The position numbers and the translations under genes were made by a program. The notes under the pieces are model-generated. The model had not been told where the DNA came from. It saw only the letters and a program-made list of their open reading frames with translations, and did not search any database. DNA of 64,000 bases, taken from contig NZ_VJXX01000004.1 of assembly GCF_009377195.2 (NCBI RefSeq), positions 124,001-188,000 of the forward strand, written 5' to 3'. The stretch's first letter is position 1, and the number at the start of each line of letters is the position of its first letter. Of the stretch, positions 15,758-23,783 are shown piece by piece. Source of the DNA: Arthrobacter bussei. Lineage in GTDB: Bacteria; Actinomycetota; Actinomycetes; Actinomycetales; Micrococcaceae.

Positions 15758-16165
15758 TCACACCAGGACGAGGAGCCCGAGCAGTGCGATCAGGGGAGGC
15801 AGGCCCTGGATCGCTGCCGGGCGGGCGAGCCTCGCGTTGCCGAGGATCAGCACGAGCGCCGCAGCGAGCATGGAGCCCGTGGAGAGGACGACGAACCCCA
15901 GCCCGATCGCCGCGGCTGTCACCCCGCCGAGGAGCATGAGGACGACGCCGGCCAGCGCGCCGACCGCGAGGAACAGATTGTAGAAGCCCTGGTTGTAGGC
16001 GAGCGGCTGCGTGGTCTCCGCATCCTCCTGGCTCGCGATCCCGAAGACGCGCCACGTCCGTTCCAGACGCCAGCGGACCGACTCCAGGACGAAGATCAGC
16101 ACGTGGACGAGCGCCGCGACGACGGCGGCCACGGCGGTCAGGGGCGGGAGCGGCAGTGGTTCCAT
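15758..16165 (-). CDS. DUF1304 family membrane protein
   Basis: A 135-residue protein with four membrane helices. The motif LVHVLIFVLESVRW near residue 20 and ETTQPLAYNQGFYNLFLAVGAL near residue 55 are diagnostic of DUF1304. The function is unknown. Its ATG lacks a clear ribosome site; TACGCT lies about 7 bases upstream, so a leaderless start is possible. Confidence 0.88.
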   Translation of the reverse strand: MEPLPLPPLTAVAAVVAALVHVLIFVLESVRWRLERTWRVFGIASQEDAETTQPLAYNQGFYNLFLAVGALAGVVLMLLGGVTAAAIGLGFVVLSTGSMLAAALVLILGNARLARPAAIQGLPPLIALLGLLVLV

Positions 16166-16301
16166 GCGTCAGAGCGTACGTGTCCTGATCGGCCCTCGAG
16201 CGGGCGGAGGGCGCAGGACTTCTCACCGAATCGGATCCGAAACGGGAAGGTAACCACCGGCGATTAGCTTGTGAAGCTCCACGACCCGGAAGAGGTTCAG
16301 C

Positions 16302-17702
16302 ATGGATGACGCAGTGGGGCAGCAAGCGGCGGAGGTACTCGCCGACGGATTGGGCAGGCGGAGGTTCATGGGGGTGGTGGCGGCGCTCGGCACCCTGTCC
16401 GCGGCGTCGGTCGCGGGGGCACCATCCGCGCCCGCAGCCGCGCCCGGAGGCGGCGTCGTCGTGCCGGCCAAGGCTCCTGACGCCCCGGGCAGGCCGCCCG
16501 GCCAGGGCAGGCCCGGCGCCGACATCCTGCAGCCCGGACAGGGCCGCATCAAGGGGGACAGCTACCTCTCGTCCACGCCGGACGAGGTGCTGTGGGGGTA
16601 CGTGCCCACGGTGCACGCCACACCGGTGATGACCATGCGGTCCGGGAGGACCGTGACTATCGATGCGCTCTCGCACGAGGGGATCCTCGAGGACCAGGGG
16701 CGCGACCCGCTGGAGTACTTCGGGTCGCTGGGAGTGGGCAGCTCCTCCGTGTTGGCTGACGCCGTCGAGATCGCGGCGGGCTACCGGCGGACCCAGCGGC
16801 GGTTCGACGTGGACGGGCCGCACATCGTGACGGGTCCGATCGCCGTCGAGGGCGCCGAACCGGGGGATGTGCTGAAGATCGAGACCCTCGACGTGGTGCC
16901 GCGCGTCCCCTACGGCGTGGTCTCCAGCAGGCACGGCAAGGGTGGCCTGGCATCGCTCCCGGGACCCGCCGCACCCGCCGGCATCACCCTCGACGAGGTC
17001 ATGCCACCGGTGGCGACCGACAACCGCGCATCGGGTGTGCCGACCGACTACGGGAACGTCTCGGTCTTCACCAGGATCGAGAAGGGCAAGGGAGTGATGA
17101 CGAGCGGGGACATGGAGGTCCGGTTCCCGCTGCGCCCCTTCATGGGGATGATGGGCGTCGCCTTCGCCGAGGCCGAGGGGCTGACGGCCCCCGAGGCGAA
17201 TTCGGTGCCCCCTACCCTGGGCGGCGGGAACATCGACATCCGGCACCTGGGGGCAGGCTCCACCTTCTACCTGCCGGTGCGGCCCCCGGGCGGACTCTTC
17301 TACGTCGGGGATCCGCACATGGGCATGGGTGACGGCGAGGTGGCCCTCACCGCGATGGAGGGGTCCCTCCGCGGGACCTTCCGCCTGACGGTCTGTAAGC
17401 CGGGGTCCGGCGATGCGCCGTCCGTGGCCTACTCCTATCCCTTCGCGGAGACGAAGGACGCGTGGATCCCGATCGGCCTGTCCGACCCGGACGGTCTGGC
17501 CGGCGGAGGAGTGTCCAGCGATCTGGACGTCGCGATGCGCCGCGCCGTCGTCAATGCCCTGGATTTCCTTGAGCACGATCGCGGCATGGACCGGGCCATC
17601 GCCTACGCGTACCTGTCCGCCGCGGCAGATTTCGCCATCTCGCAGGTGGTCGACCGTACGGTCGGCGTCCACGGCCTGATCGCGAAGGCGCACTTCGGCT
17701 GA
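16302..17702 (+). CDS. Tat-exported acetamidase/formamidase family protein
   Basis: A 466-residue protein. The N-terminus has a twin-arginine signal (RRRFMG, R19-R21, then a hydrophobic stretch to about residue 47), so it should be folded before export. The body is of the FmdA/AmdA fold: VTGPIAVEGAEPGDVLKIETLDV, FRFPLRPFMGMMGVAFAE-like segment, GGNIDIRHLGAGSTFYLPV, FYVGDPHMGMGDGEVALTAMEGSL. These include the family's metal and active-site region (GD.H..MGDGE). Cytoplasmic members hydrolyse formamide or acetamide; an exported form suggests an extracellular amide substrate, which is inference. GAAGAGG precedes the ATG. Confidence 0.88.
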   Translation: MDDAVGQQAAEVLADGLGRRRFMGVVAALGTLSAASVAGAPSAPAAAPGGGVVVPAKAPDAPGRPPGQGRPGADILQPGQGRIKGDSYLSSTPDEVLWGYVPTVHATPVMTMRSGRTVTIDALSHEGILEDQGRDPLEYFGSLGVGSSSVLADAVEIAAGYRRTQRRFDVDGPHIVTGPIAVEGAEPGDVLKIETLDVVPRVPYGVVSSRHGKGGLASLPGPAAPAGITLDEVMPPVATDNRASGVPTDYGNVSVFTRIEKGKGVMTSGDMEVRFPLRPFMGMMGVAFAEAEGLTAPEANSVPPTLGGGNIDIRHLGAGSTFYLPVRPPGGLFYVGDPHMGMGDGEVALTAMEGSLRGTFRLTVCKPGSGDAPSVAYSYPFAETKDAWIPIGLSDPDGLAGGGVSSDLDVAMRRAVVNALDFLEHDRGMDRAIAYAYLSAAADFAISQVVDRTVGVHGLIAKAHFG

Positions 17703-18041
17703 CACTGCACGCGAGATGGGAGGCGACGAGGCGGTACCCCTCTCTCTCCGGCGTCGCGCTGCAACGGCAGCGGCTGGGGTTACGCCCGATGCCAAACCGT
17801 TACATCCGAGGCGATCCGGTCCATTGCCCATGGCACCGATCACGCCTAGGTTGAAAAGTACAGCGATCGCCCAGCCCTCCCTCAGGTTCGTCTGAGTTGA
17901 CGGTAGGACCACCCGATCGGCGGACCACGCTCTTCTGCAGGCGGCGCCCTCCCAGGAGGACGCCGCCAGCTTGTGGCGCCGCAGGCTGCGCCGTCGGGAA
18001 TGGCCCGGGGGAATCTACGTGTTTTCAGGAGACGCGCACAC
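17703..18041 (+). other. 339-base gap with a candidate promoter for the surface-protein gene
   Basis: No coding sequence is supported here. A candidate promoter TTGCCC (17824-17829), 17 bases, TAGGTT (17847-17852) would start a leader of about 180 bases before the ATG at 18042. The leader ends in AGGAG (18027-18031). A weak stem (GCGACG/CGTCGC) follows the upstream gene, without a clear T-run. I recognise no riboswitch in the leader. Confidence 0.45.
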
Positions 18042-19127
18042 ATGATCGTTGCAAAAAAATGGGTTGCTGCCGGATCGACGGCCACCCTTCTCGCCGGTGG
18101 ACTGTTCCTCGGCGCTCCGATGGCATCAGCAGCACCCGGTGATGCCGCCTGCCTGCAGGCTTCCACGCAGCTCAACGCTGCGCTCGGCCTGGCCGGGATC
18201 GACGTCACCTTCGTCAACCAGTTCGAAGCCGCGACGGCCGCCGTCGTGACCTCTGCGGCGGAGTACGAAGCCATCGCCGTGTCCCTCAACATCGAGGCCC
18301 TCCTCGCGGATGCCGAGGCGACGAACGTCGCTGCCGAGGACGCCCAGGTCGCCGTCGAGCTCGCACAGATCGCTCTCGCGGATGCCCAGGTCGCCGCTGA
18401 CGGCGCTCCGGCTATCGCCGCCGCCGCACGCGTCGCCGCCGGAGAGGCCCAGGTCGATGTCGATTCCGCGCTGGTTGCTGTCGATGACGCGATCGCAGCA
18501 TCCGATCCGGACACCTACCCGGACGTCGAGACGGACCCCGAGGTCGTCGCTGCTCGCGCCGCGCTCGCAACCGCTGAGGCCGCGCTCGACACGGCTGCCG
18601 CGGCCGTCGTCGCCGCTGATGCCGCAGTCGTCACGACCGGCGCCGCGCTGGTCGAGGCCGGCGTCACGCTCGAAGCAGCCGCAACGGCGGAGACCGTCGC
18701 CGTCGAGGCCGCGATCGCTGCTGCTGCTGCAGCAGACGTCGCGGTGAACGACCCGTCGTTGCTCGCCGCGGAGGCGAACCTCGTGGCAGCCAGCGCCGAG
18801 GCCGAGCGCCTCGCGCTGCAGCTGAGCAGCGATCCGGCCGTTGCGGCGGAGCTCGTGGAGCTGTTCAAGGCGTTCCTCGCGGCCTGTGATGCCGGCGCCA
18901 TCGGTGTCACCCCGGTCACCCCGGTCGGCGTGCCCGCACCCACCACCCCGGCGCCCGGCGTCAAGACTCCCACCGGCACCAACAAGGGCCTCAACGTGCA
19001 GACCGCCGTCACCACCGAGGACAACAGCCCGGCTGTCGCCCTCATCGCGGCACTGCTGGCGGTCGGCGTCGCGGTTCCCCTGGCAACCGCGGCCCGCATG
19101 CGTCGCCTGGAGCGCGCACAGCGCTAG
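18042..19127 (+). CDS. Alanine-rich secreted coiled-coil protein with a C-terminal membrane anchor; candidate sortase substrate
   Basis: A 361-residue protein of unrecognised family. A signal peptide (KKWVAAGSTATLLAGGLFLGAPMASAAPG) is cleaved near residue 31. Residues of about 40-280 are Ala/Val/Glu/Asp-rich with heptad-like spacing (AEDAQVAVELAQIALADAQVA), so a long acidic helical rod is likely. A Thr/Pro stretch (VTPVTPVGVPAPTTPAPG) follows. The C-terminus has GLNVQTAV (about 316), a membrane helix and a basic tail (ARMRRLERAQR), the layout of a cell-wall sorting signal but without LPXTG. The sortase gene lies 98 bases downstream. AGGAG supports the ATG at 18042. Confidence 0.8.
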   Translation: MIVAKKWVAAGSTATLLAGGLFLGAPMASAAPGDAACLQASTQLNAALGLAGIDVTFVNQFEAATAAVVTSAAEYEAIAVSLNIEALLADAEATNVAAEDAQVAVELAQIALADAQVAADGAPAIAAAARVAAGEAQVDVDSALVAVDDAIAASDPDTYPDVETDPEVVAARAALATAEAALDTAAAAVVAADAAVVTTGAALVEAGVTLEAAATAETVAVEAAIAAAAAADVAVNDPSLLAAEANLVAASAEAERLALQLSSDPAVAAELVELFKAFLAACDAGAIGVTPVTPVGVPAPTTPAPGVKTPTGTNKGLNVQTAVTTEDNSPAVALIAALLAVGVAVPLATAARMRRLERAQR

Positions 19128-19135
19128 TACACTGG

Positions 19136-19187
19136 CTGTCCCGGTGCGGGTCGCGGTCTTCCGGCCGTGCCGCCCGCACCGGGACAG
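19136..19187 (+). terminator. Perfect 15-bp inverted repeat between the surface protein and the sortase
   Basis: CTGTCCCGGTGCGGG (19136-19150) and its exact complement (19173-19187) enclose a 22-base loop. It starts 8 bases after the surface-protein stop. No T-run follows, so it may be a weak terminator that lets some transcripts into the sortase gene, or a processing or stability element. Confidence 0.6.
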
Positions 19188-19225
19188 TGCATCATCCCCC
19201 TTCCTACCCGAGGACAGCGCAGTAC

Positions 19226-19957
19226 ATGGTCCAGCACCGTAGTCCGGACGTAGCCCCCGACGAGGAACCCGGCGCCACCGCGACGGAAACCGCCAGGAGG
19301 ACGTTCAGGAGGCGCTGGCTCGCCCTGCCGCTCGTCGCCGCTGCCGGCCTGGCGATCGCCGTCTCGGTCATGCCGCCCGAATCCGCCGGAGCCCCGACCG
19401 CGGCGACCACGACCACGGCCGCTCCCTCCCTCTCGGCGTCGGCCGCGCCATCGGCCATCGCGCCCACGCCCGCCCCCGTCGACGCGGCACCTCCTTCCGT
19501 CGACCCGGGACCGGCGGCCGCGCAGCCTACCGGTCTGTCCTTCCCTGCAGCCGGGATCGACATGGCCGTGCTCCCGCTCACCCCGAGCGAGGAGGACCTC
19601 TCCTCGCAGAGCCTCGTGCCGCCGCTCACCGTGGACGCCTACTGGATCACCTCGTACGGCGTCCCGGGTGCCGGATCGGTCAACACCACGTACATCGCCG
19701 GCCACAGCTGGGACGGCAAGGACGCACCCTTCAACCGGCTCAGCGACGAGTCGCTGGTGGGCCAGGAGTTCACGCTCGCCACGCAGACGGGCAGCATGAC
19801 CTACGTGGTGGACTCGGTCATCACGCACGACAAGGACACCCTGAAGGACAGCGACATCTGGAACATCGTGCCCAATCGCGTCGTCCTCATCAGCTGCTAC
19901 ACCGAGGACCCCTGGGGCAAGAACGTCGTGGTCACGGCCATGCCGAAGGCCGCCTGA
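19226..19957 (+). CDS. Sortase-family transpeptidase (class E/F-like)
   Basis: A 243-residue membrane-anchored protein. A basic cytoplasmic start (RRTFRRRW) leads to a membrane helix (about 32-50), an Ala/Pro/Thr linker, then a sortase beta-barrel: LSFPAAGIDMAVLPL, YIAGHSWDGKDAPFNRL with catalytic His (about H160), and NRVVLISCYTEDPWGKNVVVTA with catalytic Cys (about C224). It would join surface proteins to the wall. No arginine occurs after the cysteine, where sortases normally have one; the nearest basic residue there is K232. The ATG at 19226 follows GAGGA by 11 bases; an upstream GTG at 19187 is possible but overlaps the inverted repeat. Confidence 0.85.
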   Translation: MVQHRSPDVAPDEEPGATATETARRTFRRRWLALPLVAAAGLAIAVSVMPPESAGAPTAATTTTAAPSLSASAAPSAIAPTPAPVDAAPPSVDPGPAAAQPTGLSFPAAGIDMAVLPLTPSEEDLSSQSLVPPLTVDAYWITSYGVPGAGSVNTTYIAGHSWDGKDAPFNRLSDESLVGQEFTLATQTGSMTYVVDSVITHDKDTLKDSDIWNIVPNRVVLISCYTEDPWGKNVVVTAMPKAA

Positions 19958-19977
19958 CAGGATCCCGCCCGGTACGG

Positions 19978-20013
19978 AGGAAGCCCCACCCGCGACGGGG
20001 CGGGGCCTCTTCC
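19978..20013. terminator. Bidirectional terminator between sortase and amidase
   Basis: GGAGGAAGCCCCACCC pairs imperfectly with GGGGCGGGGCCTCTTCC around a short loop, followed by GGTTCTTG. It sits between convergent genes. Confidence 0.7.
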
Positions 20014-20032
20014 GGTTCTTGTCCGCGCTTGC

Positions 20033-21658
20033 CTACTTCCTGCCCTTGCCCGGCTTGACCGCCGTCGTCGTGCACGAGGCATCCCACTCGGTCGCCGGGA
20101 CCACCGAGGTGCACCGGAACAGCGACGGGTTGAGGTTCTGGGGCGACTGCCAGGCCTTGACGGCCTGCTCGAAGTCGTAGGCGAAGCCGAGCAGGTCCTC
20201 CTCGCTCCACGCGGTCCCGAGGAAGACGACGCCCGAGGGGCGCCGGTTGGCCTCGGTGTAGCCGGACGGGACGATCACCGACGGGTAGCCGGCCCGCGCG
20301 CCGACCCCGACGGTCGCCGAGTTGGAGACGATCGCGTCGAGGTCGTTCGTGGTGAGGACCGTGTCGATGGCCGCGCGGCTCTCGGCCAGTCCGGTGTCCC
20401 TCGCAGCGACGTACTGCGCCTGCTGCGCCGGGTCGTCCAGGTCCACGGCCTCGGAGGCGGTGAGCAGCGTCTGCCCGAACTTCAGAGCCGCCGGAGCATT
20501 CGCGGTGTTGTAGGCGATGATGTCGCTCAGCGTGTCCATCGGAGCGTCCTCCGGGAGGCGCGCCAGATAGGCGTTCAGGTCACGTTCGAACTCCAGGGTG
20601 AGGATGCTGGGTGCCGCGCTGCCGCCGACCGTCACGGGTACCAGGGTGGCACCCTGCGCCCGGAGCTCGTCCAGCGCAGCGGTGTAGACGGGGTCGGTGG
20701 TGCTCGCGACGTAGCCGAGCCGCTGACCCTCGAGCGCGGTGTCGCTCAGGGCCCCCGTGAAGTCGACGTCGTCGCTCGGGTTCGCCGCCGTCGCGGGGTC
20801 CTCGGGATCGATGCTGGTCATGGCCGTCAGGAGGGCCGCGGCGTCGTACACGGACCTGGTCATGGGTCCCGCGGTGTCCTGCGTCGCCGAGATCGGGATG
20901 ATGCCGGTCCTGCTGGCGATGCCGACGGTCGGCTTGACGCCGACCAGCGAGTTGGCGCGAGCGGGACTGAGGATCGAGCCGGAGGTCTCCGTGCCGATGG
21001 TCAGAGTGGCCAGGCCCGCAGCGCCCGCCGAGCCCGATCCGGCGCTCGAGCCGCTCGGCGTCTGGCTCGCGTCGTAGGGGTTGAGGACCTGGCCGCCGAG
21101 GGAGCTGTACCCGGCGGGCATCCCGCTGGTCATGAAGTTCGCGAACTCGGTGAGGTTCGTCTTGCCGATGATGATGGCACCGGCTTTCCTCAGCTCCGTG
21201 ACCAGCGGGGCGTCCGCGGCCGGATAGGAGTTCGCGAGGGCGACTGATCCCGCGGTGGTCGGCATGCCGGCGACGTCGATGTTGTCCTTCACGAGGACGG
21301 GCACCCCGTGCAGGGGGCCGCGCACGGCGCCCTTCTTCCGCTCCTGGTCGAGGGCCTTGGCGTCGGCCAGCGCGGAGGGGTTGATCGACCGCACGGCGTT
21401 GAGGTGCGGGCCGTCGATGCTGAGGGCCTGGATGCGGTCGAAGTAGGCCTGGGTCAGGGTCTCGGACGTGAAGCTGCGCGCCGCGAGTCCTGCCTGCACC
21501 TCGGCGACACCGGCGGTGCTGAGGTCGAGGGGGAGCGGCTTCGGCGCGGCGACGGCCGGACCGGGTCCCGCGACGACGGCGGCGGCGAGCAGCCCCGCGG
21601 CAAGACCGGCAGTGACGCGGCGGGTGCGGGGCCGTGCGGGCGACAGGAGCAATGGCAT
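20033..21658 (-). CDS. Secreted amidase (amidase signature family)
   Basis: A 541-residue enzyme. A signal peptide ends near residue 38 (GLLAAAVVAGPGPAVAAP). The catalytic Ser-cisSer-Lys set of the amidase signature family is present: K124 in VLVKDNIDVAG, the cis-serine near S204 in PSGSSAGSGSAG, and the nucleophile S228 in TETSGSI. The C-terminus is basic (KPGKGRK). It should hydrolyse amides outside the cell; the substrate is unknown. The start at 21658 is chosen because GAGGA lies 11 bases upstream; a start at 21706 would put 16 residues before the signal peptide. Confidence 0.9.
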   Translation of the reverse strand: MPLLLSPARPRTRRVTAGLAAGLLAAAVVAGPGPAVAAPKPLPLDLSTAGVAEVQAGLAARSFTSETLTQAYFDRIQALSIDGPHLNAVRSINPSALADAKALDQERKKGAVRGPLHGVPVLVKDNIDVAGMPTTAGSVALANSYPAADAPLVTELRKAGAIIIGKTNLTEFANFMTSGMPAGYSSLGGQVLNPYDASQTPSGSSAGSGSAGAAGLATLTIGTETSGSILSPARANSLVGVKPTVGIASRTGIIPISATQDTAGPMTRSVYDAAALLTAMTSIDPEDPATAANPSDDVDFTGALSDTALEGQRLGYVASTTDPVYTAALDELRAQGATLVPVTVGGSAAPSILTLEFERDLNAYLARLPEDAPMDTLSDIIAYNTANAPAALKFGQTLLTASEAVDLDDPAQQAQYVAARDTGLAESRAAIDTVLTTNDLDAIVSNSATVGVGARAGYPSVIVPSGYTEANRRPSGVVFLGTAWSEEDLLGFAYDFEQAVKAWQSPQNLNPSLFRCTSVVPATEWDASCTTTAVKPGKGRK

Positions 21659-21864
21659 GGGAGTGTCCTCTGCGGGAATGGTGGGCTGGAGCAACAGTCC
21701 TGTCATCGAACCAGCGGGACATGTCGATGACGAGGCTCCTGTGTTTCAGGGCCGTTACGGCACACCCGGACGGCCCGCCATCAAGAACGCGTAGGCGTTT
21801 GCCCGTGGGCCGTGAGGAAAACGTGAGGACGGCCGATCTCCGTCCGTCGCGGGTATGTAATCGA

Positions 21865-21912
21865 CACCGTGCCTCCCACAGGTGCCCGCCGGCAGGAAGC
21901 CGGCGGACGGTG
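21865..21912 (+). promoter_or_regulatory. Structured leader element before the kdp operon
   Basis: In the 279-base gap before kdp, CACCGT (21865-21870) can pair with ACGGTG (21907-21912), enclosing a strong hairpin CGCCGGC-AGGAA-GCCGGCG (21887-21905). TATGTAAT at about 21854 could be a -10 box. I do not recognise a known riboswitch; it may be an attenuator or a KdpE target region. Confidence 0.4.
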
Positions 21913-21937
21913 AAAACGCAGTCCCCTGGAGTTCCTC

Positions 21938-22021
21938 GTGCAAGACGTCATCTATGTCGTGGGTGTCGCAGCCCTGTTCGGTCTGGTCGCCCTGATCGCC
22001 CGGGCGGTGGAGAAGCTGTGA
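21938..22021 (+). CDS. 27-residue membrane microprotein upstream of kdpF
   Basis: A short gene starts at GTG 21938, with GGAG about 8 bases upstream. It encodes a single membrane helix with an acidic start ([15 protein letters not shown]...) and a charged end (ARAVEKL). Its stop overlaps the kdpF GTG start (GTGA, 22018-22021), as the other kdp genes are coupled. It does not have the YALxRPERF end of KdpF, so it is a separate peptide. The role is unknown; by position and size it may be a small Kdp accessory subunit. Confidence 0.6.
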   Translation: MQDVIYVVGVAALFGLVALIARAVEKL

Positions 22022-22107
22022 TCGTCTTCGATCTCATCGCCGTCGCACTCGCTATCGCCGCCCTCGGCTACCTCGTGTACGCACTCGTCCGTCCCGAGCG
22101 TTTCTGA
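22018..22107 (+). CDS. kdpF: KdpF, small subunit of the K+-transporting ATPase
   Basis: A 29-residue single-helix peptide with GTG start. The end [13 protein letters not shown] is the KdpF signature. KdpF stabilises the KdpABC complex in the membrane, near KdpA. It overlaps the upstream microprotein by 4 bp and kdpA by 1 bp (TGATG). Confidence 0.9.
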   Translation: MIVFDLIAVALAIAALGYLVYALVRPERF

Positions 22108-23780
22108 TGACGCTCGCAGCAGCCATCTTCCCGCTCCTGACCGTCGTCGCCGTGCTGACGGCGATCCACCGGCCCCTCGGTGACTACATGGCCCGCACGT
22201 TCACGGCGCCCAAGGATCTCCGCGTGGAGCGCGGCTTGTACCAGGTGCTCGGCGTGGACCCGGCGTCGCACCAGTCCTGGCGCTCCTACCTCAGCGGGGT
22301 GCTCGCGTTCTCGGCGGTCGGTGTGTTCTCGGTGTACCTGCTCCAGCGCACCCAGGCGTTCCTGCCCTACTCGCTCGGCCTGCCTGCCGTCCCGGAGGGC
22401 CTCGCCTTCAACACCGCGGTCTCGTTCGTCACCAACACGAACTGGCAGTCCTACTCGCCGGAGGTCACCCTCGGCTACGCCGTGCAGGCGGCCGGACTCG
22501 GCGTCCAGAACTTCGTCTCCGCCGCGGTCGGGCTCGCCGTCGCGATCGCCTTCGTGCGCGGGTTCGTGGCGCGGAGGAGCGGGACGCTCGGCAACTTCTG
22601 GGTGGACCTCACGAGGGCGCTGCTGCGCGTCCTCCTCCCGGGTGCCGTCCTCGCGGCACTGGTGCTGCTCGCGGGCGGTGTCATCCAGAACCTGAACGGG
22701 TTCACCTCGGTGACCACGCTCACGGGGGCGGCGCAGACGCTTCCCGGCGGTCCGGTCGCCTCGCAGGAGGCCATCAAGGTCCTCGGCACCAACGGCGGCG
22801 GCTTCTTCAACGCGAATTCCGCGCACCCGTTCGAGAACCCCTCCCCGTGGACGAGCGTGCTGCAGGTGATCCTGATGCTCGCCATCCCGTTCAGCCTCCC
22901 GCGCACCTTCGGCACCATGGTGGGGCAGCGCCGTCAGGGCTTCGCGATCCTCGCCGCCATGGGCGTGATCTTCCTCCTCTCGCTCACCGCCGTGACCCTC
23001 GCCGAACTCGGCGGCAGCGGCACGGCCCCGCAGGCCGCGGGGGCGGTCATGGAGGGCAAGGAGCAGCGCTTCGGGATCGTGGGGTCGACGCTGTACGCCA
23101 CGGCCACCACCCTGACCTCCACGGGTGCCGTGAACTCGATGCACGACAGCTACACCGCCCTCGGCGGCATGCTGCCGATGATCAATATGATGCTCGGGGA
23201 AGTGGCGCCCGGTGGGGTGGGGTCGGGTCTGTACGGCATGCTGATCCTCGCCGTCGTCACGGTGTTCATCTCCGGTCTGCTCGTGGGGCGCACCCCCGAG
23301 TACCTCGGCAAGAAGATCGGCGCCCGGGAGATCAAGCTCGCGAGCCTCTACATCCTCACCATGCCCACGCTCGTGCTCAGCGGCACCGCGCTCAGCTTCG
23401 CCGTCCCGGCCCTCCGCGCGGACATCGACGGCACGTCGATCCTCAACGCCGGGCTGCACGGTCTCTCGGAGGTGCTGTACGCGTTCACCTCCGCCGCCAA
23501 CAACAACGGCTCGGCCTTCGCGGGTCTCACGGCGAACACCCCGTGGCTCAACACGGCCCTCGGCGTCGCGATGCTCCTCGGGCGCTTCCTGCCCATGGTC
23601 TTCGTGCTCGCGCTCGCCGGCGCCTTCGCGGCTCAGGACGGGGCGCCGGCCACGGCGGGAACCCTGCCCACCGACCGCGTGCAGTCCGTCACCCTCCTCG
23701 TCGGCGTCACCGTCGTCGTCACCGCCCTCACCTTCTTCCCGGTGCTCGCACTGGGTCCGCTCGCGGAAGGACTCCTCTAG
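22107..23780 (+). CDS. kdpA: K+-transporting ATPase subunit A (KdpA)
   Basis: A 557-residue K+-channel-like subunit with about ten membrane helices. The four selectivity-filter repeats are visible: [45 protein letters not shown] and [13 protein letters not shown]. The start [22 protein letters not shown] is typical. It takes K+ from outside and passes it to KdpB. It is full length. The order F-A-B-C-D-E is the standard one. Confidence 0.97.
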   Translation: MTLAAAIFPLLTVVAVLTAIHRPLGDYMARTFTAPKDLRVERGLYQVLGVDPASHQSWRSYLSGVLAFSAVGVFSVYLLQRTQAFLPYSLGLPAVPEGLAFNTAVSFVTNTNWQSYSPEVTLGYAVQAAGLGVQNFVSAAVGLAVAIAFVRGFVARRSGTLGNFWVDLTRALLRVLLPGAVLAALVLLAGGVIQNLNGFTSVTTLTGAAQTLPGGPVASQEAIKVLGTNGGGFFNANSAHPFENPSPWTSVLQVILMLAIPFSLPRTFGTMVGQRRQGFAILAAMGVIFLLSLTAVTLAELGGSGTAPQAAGAVMEGKEQRFGIVGSTLYATATTLTSTGAVNSMHDSYTALGGMLPMINMMLGEVAPGGVGSGLYGMLILAVVTVFISGLLVGRTPEYLGKKIGAREIKLASLYILTMPTLVLSGTALSFAVPALRADIDGTSILNAGLHGLSEVLYAFTSAANNNGSAFAGLTANTPWLNTALGVAMLLGRFLPMVFVLALAGAFAAQDGAPATAGTLPTDRVQSVTLLVGVTVVVTALTFFPVLALGPLAEGLL

Positions 23781-23783
23781 ACC

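Noticed and set aside
15621..17912. A 763-residue minus-strand open frame across the DUF1304 and acetamidase genes
   Set aside because: It is a shadow of two well-supported genes in other frames and shows no family features.
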